Origin: Thermoflexales bacterium
GTDB taxonomy: Bacteria > Chloroflexota > Anaerolineae > Fen-1058
Reading direction: 5' to 3'
Assembly (NCBI GenBank): GCA_016931085.1
Contig: JAFGFO010000069.1
Location: forward strand, 1 to 6,546
DNA length: 6,546 bases
Shown here: in pieces, positions 1-5,456 of the stretch
Numbering within the stretch: position 1 is the first letter of the stretch
Layout: every line of letters begins with the position of its first letter
The notes under the pieces: model-generated
The model's input: only the letters and a program-made list of their open reading frames with translations
Database searches by the model: none
What the model was told of the DNA's origin: nothing
Program-made: the position numbers and the translations under genes

Positions 1-313
1 CTGGCTCCTGGTGAATTGGGTTCAGGAGATATTACCAGACTATGCCTTTTTTTCAAGTCGCAGGTGGCTCTATTGTGATCTACTGATACTAAGCCCGCCT
101 CTGTAAAAGGGTGAGGGTCTTGCGTGCCTTTTGGGCGCGAGGCGTTTGTTTCGTTTGTGCTGTGTTTTTGAGGCAGAGCGCCCAATCGCCTTGCCGCGGC
201 GGCCGTCCGGCTGCGAGGCTTTACGGCGCCGGGGGGGACACTGTGGGTGGCGCTGCTAGGCGGCCTGCTGCTGGGCCTGATTGGGGCGGTACTTTGCCAG
301 CGTGCCCGGATGC
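1..313. other. Upstream region without a convincing intact gene
   Basis: No complete gene can be supported here. One frame is open from the left edge (base 2) to a TAA at 104-106 and would give about 34 residues ending LILSPPL. It could be the tail of a gene that begins outside the window, but nothing in it is recognisable. The GTG-started frame at 111-407 runs through the palindromic element and has the arginine/alanine/glycine-rich look of chance translation of GC-rich DNA. The only stretch with protein-like character is the short remnant at 172-318, listed separately. No RNA gene or clear terminator was seen. Confidence 0.5.
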
Positions 314-318
314 GCTAG
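172..318 (+). pseudogene. Possible remnant encoding a C-terminal membrane helix
   Basis: Between an in-frame TGA (169-171) and a TAG (316-318) there is an open stretch without any ATG, and its first GTG is at 247. Its last 25 codons (241-315) read LWVALLGGLLLGLIGAVL and then CQRARMR, which looks like a single transmembrane helix followed by a positively charged tail, as at the end of a membrane-anchored protein. No start codon or ribosome site lies at a sensible place, so this may be the decayed or frameshifted end of a larger gene. The TAG lies inside the GCTAG that borders the palindromic element at 314-447. The parent family is not recognised. A chance frame in GC-rich DNA remains possible. 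Confidence 0.25.
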
Positions 319-447
319 GAGCTTGTCGGAGAGACACCTGTAGGGCGGGTTTCCACGCAAAGCGTGCCACAGGCGCGGCGGCTATCCGCAGGACGCCTTT
401 GGCGTAGAAAGCCGCCCGACAAAACGCTCTCTCCGACAGCCTGCTAG
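314..447. repeat. Long imperfect inverted repeat, MITE-like, flanked by GCTAG
   Basis: The left arm (about 316-370) and right arm (about 391-446) are imperfect reverse complements. The best-matched blocks are TGTCGGAGAGA at 324-334 against TCTCTCCGACA at 428-438, and the GGGCGG...TTTC...ACGC block at 343-357 against GCGTAGAAAGCCGCCC at 402-417. Both ends carry the same five bases, GCTAG (314-318 and 443-447), which could be a target-site duplication. The segment has no coding capacity for a transposase. It therefore resembles a miniature inverted-repeat element or a large intergenic hairpin that would fold in RNA. It lies 22 bases upstream of the pstS -35 box. Confidence 0.6.
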
Positions 448-469
448 AGAGTGCCCTTGCGCACCTCCA

Positions 470-498
470 TTGCCTCTTATCCCCGTCTGTGATATAAT
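470..498 (+). promoter_or_regulatory. Sigma70-type promoter of the pst operon
   Basis: TTGCCT (470-475) and a perfect TATAAT (493-498) are separated by 17 bases, the ideal spacing. Transcription would begin about seven bases after the -10 box, near 505-506. That coincides with the GTG at 506, so the pstS message would be leaderless or nearly so. No clear Pho-box-like direct repeat was seen immediately upstream. The palindromic element at 314-447 ends 22 bases before the -35 box. Confidence 0.6.
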
Positions 499-505
499 TT
501 GGCGC

Positions 506-1402
506 GTGATTCGACGTATCGCTCTTTGGGCAATCGTGGCGGCCCTGGCAGCCGCTTGCACTTCCTCGCCGTCTCCTCGAGACGAGGAGATGGCTGTTTG
601 TTCGATCCAGAACGTCGGTTCGGATACCATCGTCAACTTGGCACTGGCCTGGGCCGAGGCTTACCAGGGCGAACATACCGGTACGCGCATCGCCGTGACG
701 GGTGGTGGCTCGGGCACGGGCCTCGCGGCCCTGATCAATGGCACGATCGATATCGCTAACGCCAGCCGCCAGATCAAGTCGGAAGAGATAGACCGCGCCG
801 AGGCGAACGCGATCAACCCGGTCGAGCATGTCGTCGCGCGAGATGCCATTGCTGTGATCGTTCATCCTTCCAACCCGGTGCAGCAGTTGACGCTCGAGCA
901 GATCTCGGAGATGTATACGGGCCGGCTCACGAACTGGCGGCAAGTGGGTGGGCAGGACCGCCCCATCGTGCTGCTTTCGCGTGAGACCAACTCGGGCACG
1001 CACGTTTTTTTCTTGGAAGAGGTCGTCCGCCTGGGCGATAGCCAGAACACGGACTTGTTTTTTTCCGCCGAGACCTTGTTGCTGCCGTCCTCTGAAGGCA
1101 TCACGGCCGAGGTGCGGCAGAATCCCAATGCTATTGGCTACGATGGCCTGGGTTACGTGACGCCCGATGTCAAGATGGTGGCCGTTGCGCGCCAGGCGGA
1201 GGGTCGCTTTGTTTTACCCAGCATCGCGTCGGTCGATGACGGAAGCTATCCAATCGCGCGCGACTTGTACATGTACACCGCTGGGCAGCCGTCCGGCCCG
1301 GTTCAGAACTACCTGGACTGGATTGTCGGGCCGGCCGGCCAAGAGATCGTGGCCGAGTTGGGCTTTGTCCCGCTCAACGCCGGACACACCGCGAGCAAGT
1401 AG
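506..1402 (+). CDS. pstS: PstS, phosphate-binding lipoprotein of the Pst ABC transporter
   Basis: Periplasmic or cell-surface phosphate-binding component that hands phosphate to PstC/PstA. Starting at GTG 506 the protein has 298 residues. It begins with a short signal peptide (IRR, then a hydrophobic run) ending in lipobox LAAAC, with Cys18 as the expected lipidated residue. The family ligand loops are all visible: GSDTI at 38-42, TGGGSGTG at 65-72, NASR at 85-88 and SRETNSGT at 158-165, followed later by GYDGLGYV. Length is normal for the family. A TTG at 470 is in frame, but it coincides with the -35 box and would add an odd 12-residue extension, so GTG 506 is preferred. No Shine-Dalgarno site precedes it, in keeping with a leaderless message. 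It is the first gene of pstSCAB; pstC begins 16 bases later. Family assignment is firm and the start is inferred. Confidence 0.93.
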   Translation: MIRRIALWAIVAALAAACTSSPSPRDEEMAVCSIQNVGSDTIVNLALAWAEAYQGEHTGTRIAVTGGGSGTGLAALINGTIDIANASRQIKSEEIDRAEANAINPVEHVVARDAIAVIVHPSNPVQQLTLEQISEMYTGRLTNWRQVGGQDRPIVLLSRETNSGTHVFFLEEVVRLGDSQNTDLFFSAETLLLPSSEGITAEVRQNPNAIGYDGLGYVTPDVKMVAVARQAEGRFVLPSIASVDDGSYPIARDLYMYTAGQPSGPVQNYLDWIVGPAGQEIVAELGFVPLNAGHTASK

Positions 1403-1418
1403 CGTTGAAGACTGAAAG

Positions 1419-2330
1419 ATGATTGCCAGAACGGTACAAAACGGAAGGCTCGCCAGCGGACTCGTTATCGAAGCGTTGATCCGCGCATCGGGTTTTAGCG
1501 CGATTGCCTTTGTCGTGCTCATCTTTGCCTTCCTGCTGCGCGAGGGGCTGCCGGCCTTTTGGGAGGTTGAGGCCGGCGTGCTGTTCAGCGCGCGCTGGTA
1601 TCCCATCGAAGGCTTTTACGGGCTGCTGCCGTTGATATTGGGTTCAGTGCTGGTGACCCTGGGAGCGGCCGCCCTGGCCGTGCCAACCGGCGTGTTGGCG
1701 GCTGTGTTTGTAGCCGAGGTTTCGCCGCGCTGGCTGCGCGAGATTGTCAAGCCTGTCATCGAGGTGCTGGCCGGCATCCCCTCGGTCGTGTTGGGCTTTT
1801 TGGGCATGCTGGTGCTCTCGCCCTGGGTGCGCCAGGCCTTTGACGCGCCCACTGGCTTGACAGCCTTTACCGGGGCACTGGTGCTGGCCTACATGGCGCT
1901 GCCGACGATCATCAGCGTGGCCGAGGACGCGCTGGACTCGGTGCCGCGCGCGTATCGCGAGGCCGCCCTGGCCCTGGGCGCCACCCGCTGGCAGACGATC
2001 TGGCGCGTGACCGTGCCGGCTGCCCGTTCCGGCATTCTCACCGCCATCATGCTGGGGGTAGGGCGGGCCATCGGTGAAACCATGGCGGTGATGATGGTGA
2101 CGGGAAACGCGGCGCGCCTGCCGCTGACGCTCGACAGCCTCATGCGCCCGGCCCGGACGATGACGGCCACCGTGGCGGCCGAGATGGGCGAGGTGGCCCA
2201 GGGCAGCGTGCACTTTCACGTTTTGTTTGCGATTGGCATGGTGCTGTTTATCATCACCTTCCTGGTCAACCTGGCTGCCTCGCTGGCTATTTTCCAGCAG
2301 GCGCGCCGCGCGCAGCGGCTGCTGTCTTGA
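1419..2330 (+). CDS. pstC: PstC, phosphate ABC transporter permease
   Basis: One of the two inner-membrane channel subunits of the phosphate transporter. The 303-residue protein has hydrophobic segments near residues 24-41, 69-92, 110-133, 147-166, 205-222 and 266-290, the six-helix plan of the family. Family landmarks are AGIPSVVLGFLG (118-129), LPTIISVAEDAL (161-172), the EAA coupling loop REAALALGATRW (180-191) that contacts the ATPase, and GRAIGETMAV (215-224). The ATG at 1419 follows the pstS stop by 16 bases, with only weak purine runs (GAAG, GAAAG) ahead of it, so coupled translation is likely. Its TGA (2328-2330) lies at a repeat-filled junction with pstA. Placement between pstS and pstA supports PstC over PstA, as does the order of conserved motifs. 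Confidence 0.95.
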   Translation: MIARTVQNGRLASGLVIEALIRASGFSAIAFVVLIFAFLLREGLPAFWEVEAGVLFSARWYPIEGFYGLLPLILGSVLVTLGAAALAVPTGVLAAVFVAEVSPRWLREIVKPVIEVLAGIPSVVLGFLGMLVLSPWVRQAFDAPTGLTAFTGALVLAYMALPTIISVAEDALDSVPRAYREAALALGATRWQTIWRVTVPAARSGILTAIMLGVGRAIGETMAVMMVTGNAARLPLTLDSLMRPARTMTATVAAEMGEVAQGSVHFHVLFAIGMVLFIITFLVNLAASLAIFQQARRAQRLLS

Positions 2331-2357
2331 TTACGTTTTACGCATTACGTTTTACGC
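2331..2357 (+). repeat. Two direct copies of a 13-base repeat at the pstC/pstA junction
   Basis: TTACGTTTTACGC occurs at 2331-2343 and again at 2345-2357, a 14-base period, filling nearly all of the space between the pstC stop (2330) and the pstA ATG (2360). The spacer is much richer in A and T than the genes on either side. It contains no ribosome-binding site. If pstA starts at the TTG overlapping the pstC stop, the repeat becomes coding and supplies residues ITFYALRFTL. It may be an expanded simple repeat or a small intergenic repeat of the genome. Confidence 0.75.
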
Positions 2358-2359
2358 TT

Positions 2360-3208
2360 ATGATCTCTCGACAACTCGCACAACGCTTGGGCTTTGCCTT
2401 CCTGGCCGCCGTCGCGGCGCTGGTCGTGCTGCCGATCGTGGTCGTGGTGGGCTATATCGTCGCACAGGGCTGGCCGGCCATGTCTTGGAGTTTCCTGGCC
2501 GAGATGCCGCGCAATGGCATGCGTGATGGCGGGCTTTTGCCGGCCATCGTGGGCACCTTGTGGCTGACGCTTGGCACGGCCGTGTTTGCCGTGCCGCTGG
2601 GGGTGTCTATGGGCGTCTACCTGGCCGAGTACGCCTCGGACACGACGTTTACGCGCCTGGTGCGGCTATCTATCGTCAACCTGGCCGGCGTTCCTTCGGT
2701 GGTATACGGTTTGTTTGGCCTGGGTTTGTTCGTGCTGTTCTTGGGCTTTGGCAGCTCGATCCTGGCCGGCGCCCTGACGCTGTCGATCATGACTTTGCCG
2801 GTGATCATCAGCACGTCCGAAGAAGCGCTGCGCGCCGTGCCGCCTTCCTTCCGCACGGTCAGCATCAGCCTGGGGGGAAGCAAGTGGCAGACGATTTACC
2901 GCGTTGCGCTGCCCCAGGCCTTGCCGGGTATCTTGACCGGCATTATCCTGGGGCTGGAGCGAGCCGCCGGCGAGACAGCGCCGATCTTGTTCACCGTGGC
3001 CGCTTTCTTTTTGCCGCGCCTGCCACGCAGTATGTTTGACCAGACGATGGCGCTGCCCTATCACCTGTTCGTCATCAGCACCCAGGTGCCCGGCATGCCG
3101 ATCCGGATTCAGTACGGCACAGCCATGGTCCTGCTGATTTTTGTGTTGTCGATGAATCTCGTCGCGGCCGGGCTGCGCAGCTACTACCGGCGGAAACGCT
3201 TGTGGTAA
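2360..3208 (+). CDS. pstA: PstA, phosphate ABC transporter permease
   Basis: Second channel subunit, partner of PstC in the inner membrane. From ATG 2360 it has 282 residues. Hydrophobic segments lie near 11-35, 59-85, 105-130, 134-150, 188-215 and 252-272. Conserved motifs are AGVPSVVYGLFGLG (109-122), LPVIISTSEEAL (146-157), a degenerate EAA loop SFRTVSISLGGSKW (163-176) and ERAAGETAPIL (200-210), which is diagnostic of PstA. A TTG at 2327, overlapping the pstC stop as TTGA, would add 11 residues encoded by the 13-base repeats. ATG 2360 is chosen because the protein then begins like other family members, although neither start has a Shine-Dalgarno sequence. The short gap suggests translational coupling to pstC. 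Family call is firm; the start is uncertain. Confidence 0.93.
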   Translation: MISRQLAQRLGFAFLAAVAALVVLPIVVVVGYIVAQGWPAMSWSFLAEMPRNGMRDGGLLPAIVGTLWLTLGTAVFAVPLGVSMGVYLAEYASDTTFTRLVRLSIVNLAGVPSVVYGLFGLGLFVLFLGFGSSILAGALTLSIMTLPVIISTSEEALRAVPPSFRTVSISLGGSKWQTIYRVALPQALPGILTGIILGLERAAGETAPILFTVAAFFLPRLPRSMFDQTMALPYHLFVISTQVPGMPIRIQYGTAMVLLIFVLSMNLVAAGLRSYYRRKRLW

Positions 3209-3236
3209 CAGATAGAGATAGAGACATCAGATAGAG
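3209..3236 (+). repeat. Purine-rich spacer with AGATAGAG iterations before pstB
   Basis: The 29-base gap between pstA and pstB contains CAGATAGAG at 3209-3217 and 3228-3236, with an overlapping AGATAGAG at 3216-3223. It is a low-complexity purine-rich tract. Its last copy, ending in ATAGAG just before T and the ATG, may act as a weak ribosome-binding region. No stronger role can be read from the sequence. Confidence 0.5.
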
Positions 3237-3237
3237 T

Positions 3238-4011
3238 ATGCCAGAAGCAGATCGTACCCCCAAGGTCGTCATAGATCACTTGTCGTTCAGTTATGAGGAC
3301 GGTACAGAAGGACTGCGCGACGTCAGCTTGAACATCTATCCCAACGAGATCACAGCCTTGTTCGGGCCAGCCGGCGGCGGCAAGTCCACGCTGCTGCGTG
3401 CGCTGAACCGCTTGAACGACCTGGTCAGTGGGACGCGCATGAGCGGGCGCGTTTTGCTGGACGGCAAGGATCTGTACGCGCCGGGGGTGAATGTCACGGC
3501 GCTGCGCCGCCGGGTGGGGATTGTGTTTGCCCAACCGGTGCCATTGCCGATGAGCATTCGCCAGAACGTCGAGTACGGTCCGCGGCTGGCCGGCGTGCGC
3601 AATCAAGCCATCTTGAACGAAACCGTGGAGCGCAGCTTGATCCAGGCCGCCTTGTGGGACGAGATCCAGGATCGACTGGATGATCCGGCGGTGGCGCTTT
3701 CTGGGGGACAGCAGCAACGCCTGTGCCTGGCGCGCGTTTTGGCCCTGGAACCCGAGCTGATCATGCTGGACGAGCCAACCTCGGGGCTTGACCCGATTTC
3801 GACGGCAAAGGTCGAGCAGTCGCTGCAGGAGCTCAAGGCTACCTATACCATCTTGATCGCGCCGCACAACATCCAGCAGGCGGCCCGCGTGGCCGATCAC
3901 GCCGCCTTTCTCTTGCAAGGCCAGTTGATCGAAGAAGGCGTGGGCAAGCTCTTGTTTACGACCCCGCGCGAGAGCAAGACCGAGGACTATGTCACCGGGC
4001 GCTTTGGCTAG
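3238..4011 (+). CDS. pstB: PstB, phosphate ABC transporter ATPase
   Basis: Cytoplasmic ATPase that powers PstCA. The 257-residue length is typical. In order: Walker A GPAGGGKST (43-51), Q-loop region VFAQPVPLP (96-104), ABC signature LSGGQQQR (154-161), Walker B LIMLDE (174-179) with D-loop SGLD (182-185), and H-loop APHN (208-211) with His210. The catalytic Glu179 and His210 are present. Two points differ from the textbook enzyme. The usual VFQ of the Q-loop is VFA with Gln shifted to position 99, and the usual THN of the H-loop is PHN. QQAARVAD after the H-loop is strongly PstB-like, so phosphate remains the best substrate call. It is the last gene of the operon, with no phoU following. Its TAG overlaps the stop of the convergent gene within one CTAG at 4008-4011. 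Confidence 0.93.
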   Translation: MPEADRTPKVVIDHLSFSYEDGTEGLRDVSLNIYPNEITALFGPAGGGKSTLLRALNRLNDLVSGTRMSGRVLLDGKDLYAPGVNVTALRRRVGIVFAQPVPLPMSIRQNVEYGPRLAGVRNQAILNETVERSLIQAALWDEIQDRLDDPAVALSGGQQQRLCLARVLALEPELIMLDEPTSGLDPISTAKVEQSLQELKATYTILIAPHNIQQAARVADHAAFLLQGQLIEEGVGKLLFTTPRESKTEDYVTGRFG

Positions 4012-4676
4012 CTGATCGTCTCCAAGAACTTGAGCGCGATCTTGCCCACGTCTTCCTCGACTGAAATCCCTTGCCACCCGTCGCCGGGCCGCACCAGATT
4101 GACGACGACGATGTTGGCGCCGTTAAAGATGGCGCTGCGGGCCTCTTTGAGATCCACCCCGCCGGCGGCCGAGATGAGCACGTCGTACTTGCTGCGGATG
4201 CGGTTGACGTGCCGGTACTGGATGACCTTGCCGCGCGTGCTTTCCTCGTCCCGCCCGCGGTGCAGCACCACGGCGGCGATGGGCAGTTGCCGCAGGGGAC
4301 GCAGCACGGCCAGCGGGTCGTGCACGCCCAGCATGTCGAGCATAGGCAGCACATTGAGTTGCTTGCAGTGGGCGATGAAGGCTTCCAGCGTTTCGGTAGG
4401 GGCGCTGCCCATTACCGTTACCGCCGTTGCCCCGACCCGCTTGACCATCTCGACCTCGCCCGACGCGCCATCCGTGATTTTCAGGTCGGCCACGATGTGA
4501 CCCTTCCACAGCCGGCGAATCGCTGAAATGCCGTGCAGGCCCTCGCGCTTGATGTAGGGCGTGCCCGCCTCGATCAAGATCCGCTCGCTGTAAGCGATCT
4601 TGGGCAAGACGCGCTGCACCAGCCCCAGGTCGTAGTTAAAAGCCAGTTGCAAGTAGCGAACGTTGTTGTCAAGCAT
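4008..4676 (-). CDS. OMP decarboxylase / hexulose-6-phosphate synthase superfamily (HUMPS) protein
   Basis: A 222-residue single (beta/alpha)8-barrel protein of the superfamily that includes orotidine-5'-phosphate decarboxylase, 3-hexulose-6-phosphate synthase (HPS) and 3-keto-L-gulonate-6-phosphate decarboxylase. The hallmark DxKxxD motif is ADLKITD (63-69). Other matches are EAGTPYIKREG (36-46), the LDMLGVHDP stretch around Asp114, HRGRDEE (139-145) and AAGGVDL (170-176), the last expected at the phosphate site. The Asp114 strand looks more like HPS than the gulonate enzyme. Oddly, the first strand reads LQLAFN, with Asn14 where the family usually has Asp, and the last strand reads VVVNLVRPGDGW. 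The ATG at 4676 is supported by AGAAGGAA at 4683-4690. The 67-base gap from the HEPN gene shows no clear terminator. No hexulose-phosphate isomerase partner is in view. The exact reaction cannot be assigned. Confidence 0.85.
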   Translation of the reverse strand: MLDNNVRYLQLAFNYDLGLVQRVLPKIAYSERILIEAGTPYIKREGLHGISAIRRLWKGHIVADLKITDGASGEVEMVKRVGATAVTVMGSAPTETLEAFIAHCKQLNVLPMLDMLGVHDPLAVLRPLRQLPIAAVVLHRGRDEESTRGKVIQYRHVNRIRSKYDVLISAAGGVDLKEARSAIFNGANIVVVNLVRPGDGWQGISVEEDVGKIALKFLETIS

Positions 4677-4743
4677 GGCGTGTTCCTTCTAGTCCTGATC
4701 ATGCCCATCGCGTCGCCCAAGCGGCCGGCAACTGATCACGAAA

Positions 4744-5130
4744 TCACCCAATAATCTGTTCCGCCCAGCCGTACACAGCCCGTGCCACTTGTAGCGTTGT
4801 CTGGTATTCCTCCTCCACTATATCCTCGTAATCCCCCGGATACCGAAACATCACGGCATAACTGGTCAATACCACAATCTCTGTGGCCTCTGGCGGCGGG
4901 CATATTTCCGGTGGCAACAGGGTCATCAAATAGTCGAGGTCGTGAACCGGGCGAAACTCGATCCCGCAGTTAACGAGCACCGCCTTGATGCTTTTTTCTA
5001 CGGCTTGTTGTGCGTGAAAACATAACTCGTTATACAAAACATCGGGCGGCGCTGGAACGCCTGCAAGAGACAGATCGCTGCGGGCACGGCGCAGCCAATC
5101 CGCCGCACTTCCGGGGAGAAGGCTATTCAA
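4744..5130 (-). CDS. HEPN-domain protein, partner of the adjacent nucleotidyltransferase
   Basis: A 128-residue all-helical protein of the HEPN family, which pairs with minimal nucleotidyltransferases. In well-studied pairs the HEPN member is an RNA-cutting toxin. Visible family features are WLRRARSDLSLAG (12-24), the conserved helix ELCFHAQQAVEKSIKAVLV (35-53), PVHDLDYLM (61-69) and RYPGDYED (96-103). The canonical R-x4-6-H nuclease motif is not seen: after Arg96 the sixth position is Tyr101 and no His follows in range. Nuclease activity is therefore uncertain. The start is a TTG at 5130, backed by AAGGAGG nine bases upstream, and the frame overlaps the nucleotidyltransferase end by eight bases, so the two are surely co-translated. 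Base composition is less GC-rich than in the pst genes, suggesting a separate origin. Confidence 0.85.
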   Translation of the reverse strand: MNSLLPGSAADWLRRARSDLSLAGVPAPPDVLYNELCFHAQQAVEKSIKAVLVNCGIEFRPVHDLDYLMTLLPPEICPPPEATEIVVLTSYAVMFRYPGDYEDIVEEEYQTTLQVARAVYGWAEQIIG

Positions 5131-5443
5131 TGGTATAGACCTCCTTGCCCTCGGACAACACGTCGCGATAGATCAAGCTGGTATTATCTTTGTGCTGATC
5201 GAGCACGCTGGGAGTCGCTACCAAAATATCTACCGGGAAGCCAAACCCAAGCATCTGTTTATAGAGATGGCGCACTGTGTTCGAGCGATGTGTTCCATCG
5301 GGCATGACCACCATGACATCGATGTCGCTGTTCGGCCCCATTTCCCCCCGCGCGGCCGAGCCAAATAGAATAATCCGTATCGGATGCACGGTGTTGACAA
5401 TCCGGTTTATCAGGCCCTCTAGAATCGTGGCGCTCTGTCGCAT
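5123..5443 (-). CDS. Minimal nucleotidyltransferase (MNT-type, polymerase beta fold)
   Basis: A 106-residue protein with the complete core of the minimal nucleotidyltransferase family. LFGSAARGE (26-34) gives the GS motif, SDIDVMV (39-45) gives the metal-binding D-x-D pair Asp40 and Asp42, and VDILVATP (71-78) gives the third acid, Asp72. All catalytic residues appear intact. Relatives in MNT-HEPN modules act as antitoxins that add nucleotides (AMP in characterised MntA) to the HEPN toxin, and that role is the likely one here by analogy. The ATG at 5443 follows the slipin stop by 13 bases, with AGGA elements just ahead of it (around 5448-5458). The reading frame runs eight bases into the HEPN gene. 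The GC content is visibly lower than in pstC: line 5221-5280 has 28 G+C of 60 by hand count, line 1921-1980 has 48. Confidence 0.9.
   Translation of the reverse strand: MRQSATILEGLINRIVNTVHPIRIILFGSAARGEMGPNSDIDVMVVMPDGTHRSNTVRHLYKQMLGFGFPVDILVATPSVLDQHKDNTSLIYRDVLSEGKEVYTIE
5140..5146 (-). promoter_or_regulatory. Strong ribosome-binding site for the TTG-started HEPN gene
   Basis: On the minus strand AAGGAGG lies nine bases before TTG 5130-5128. It sits within the end of the nucleotidyltransferase gene and fixes the otherwise unusual TTG start. A perfect Shine-Dalgarno sequence suggests the HEPN partner is made in good amount despite its weak start codon. Confidence 0.8.
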
Positions 5444-5456
5444 GGATTCCTACTTC

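Noticed and set aside
69..85. TCTATTG/TCTACTG direct repeat as a Pho box
   Set aside because: The period is 10 bases, there are only two units and they lie far from the pst promoter.
451..464. Small operator-like inverted repeat GTGC/GCAC before the pst -35 box
   Set aside because: The arms are only four bases long, which is readily expected by chance in GC-rich DNA.
470..505. TTG 470 as the pstS start
   Set aside because: It coincides with the -35 box and would place the TATAAT inside the coding sequence; the added residues do not look like a signal peptide.
221..1003. Long minus-strand open frame opposite pstS
   Set aside because: It crosses the palindromic element and lies antisense to the well-conserved pstS. 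Its translation is Arg/His/Gly-rich with no family motif, typical of antisense frames in GC-rich DNA.
3184..4077. 297-codon minus-strand open frame opposite pstB
   Set aside because: It covers all of pstB, whose motifs are complete, and its composition (many Arg, Gln, His) is that of a shadow frame.
4677..4743. Terminator between the HEPN and HUMPS genes
   Set aside because: TGATCA occurs twice in the gap but there is no stable GC stem followed by a T-run, so read-through cannot be excluded.
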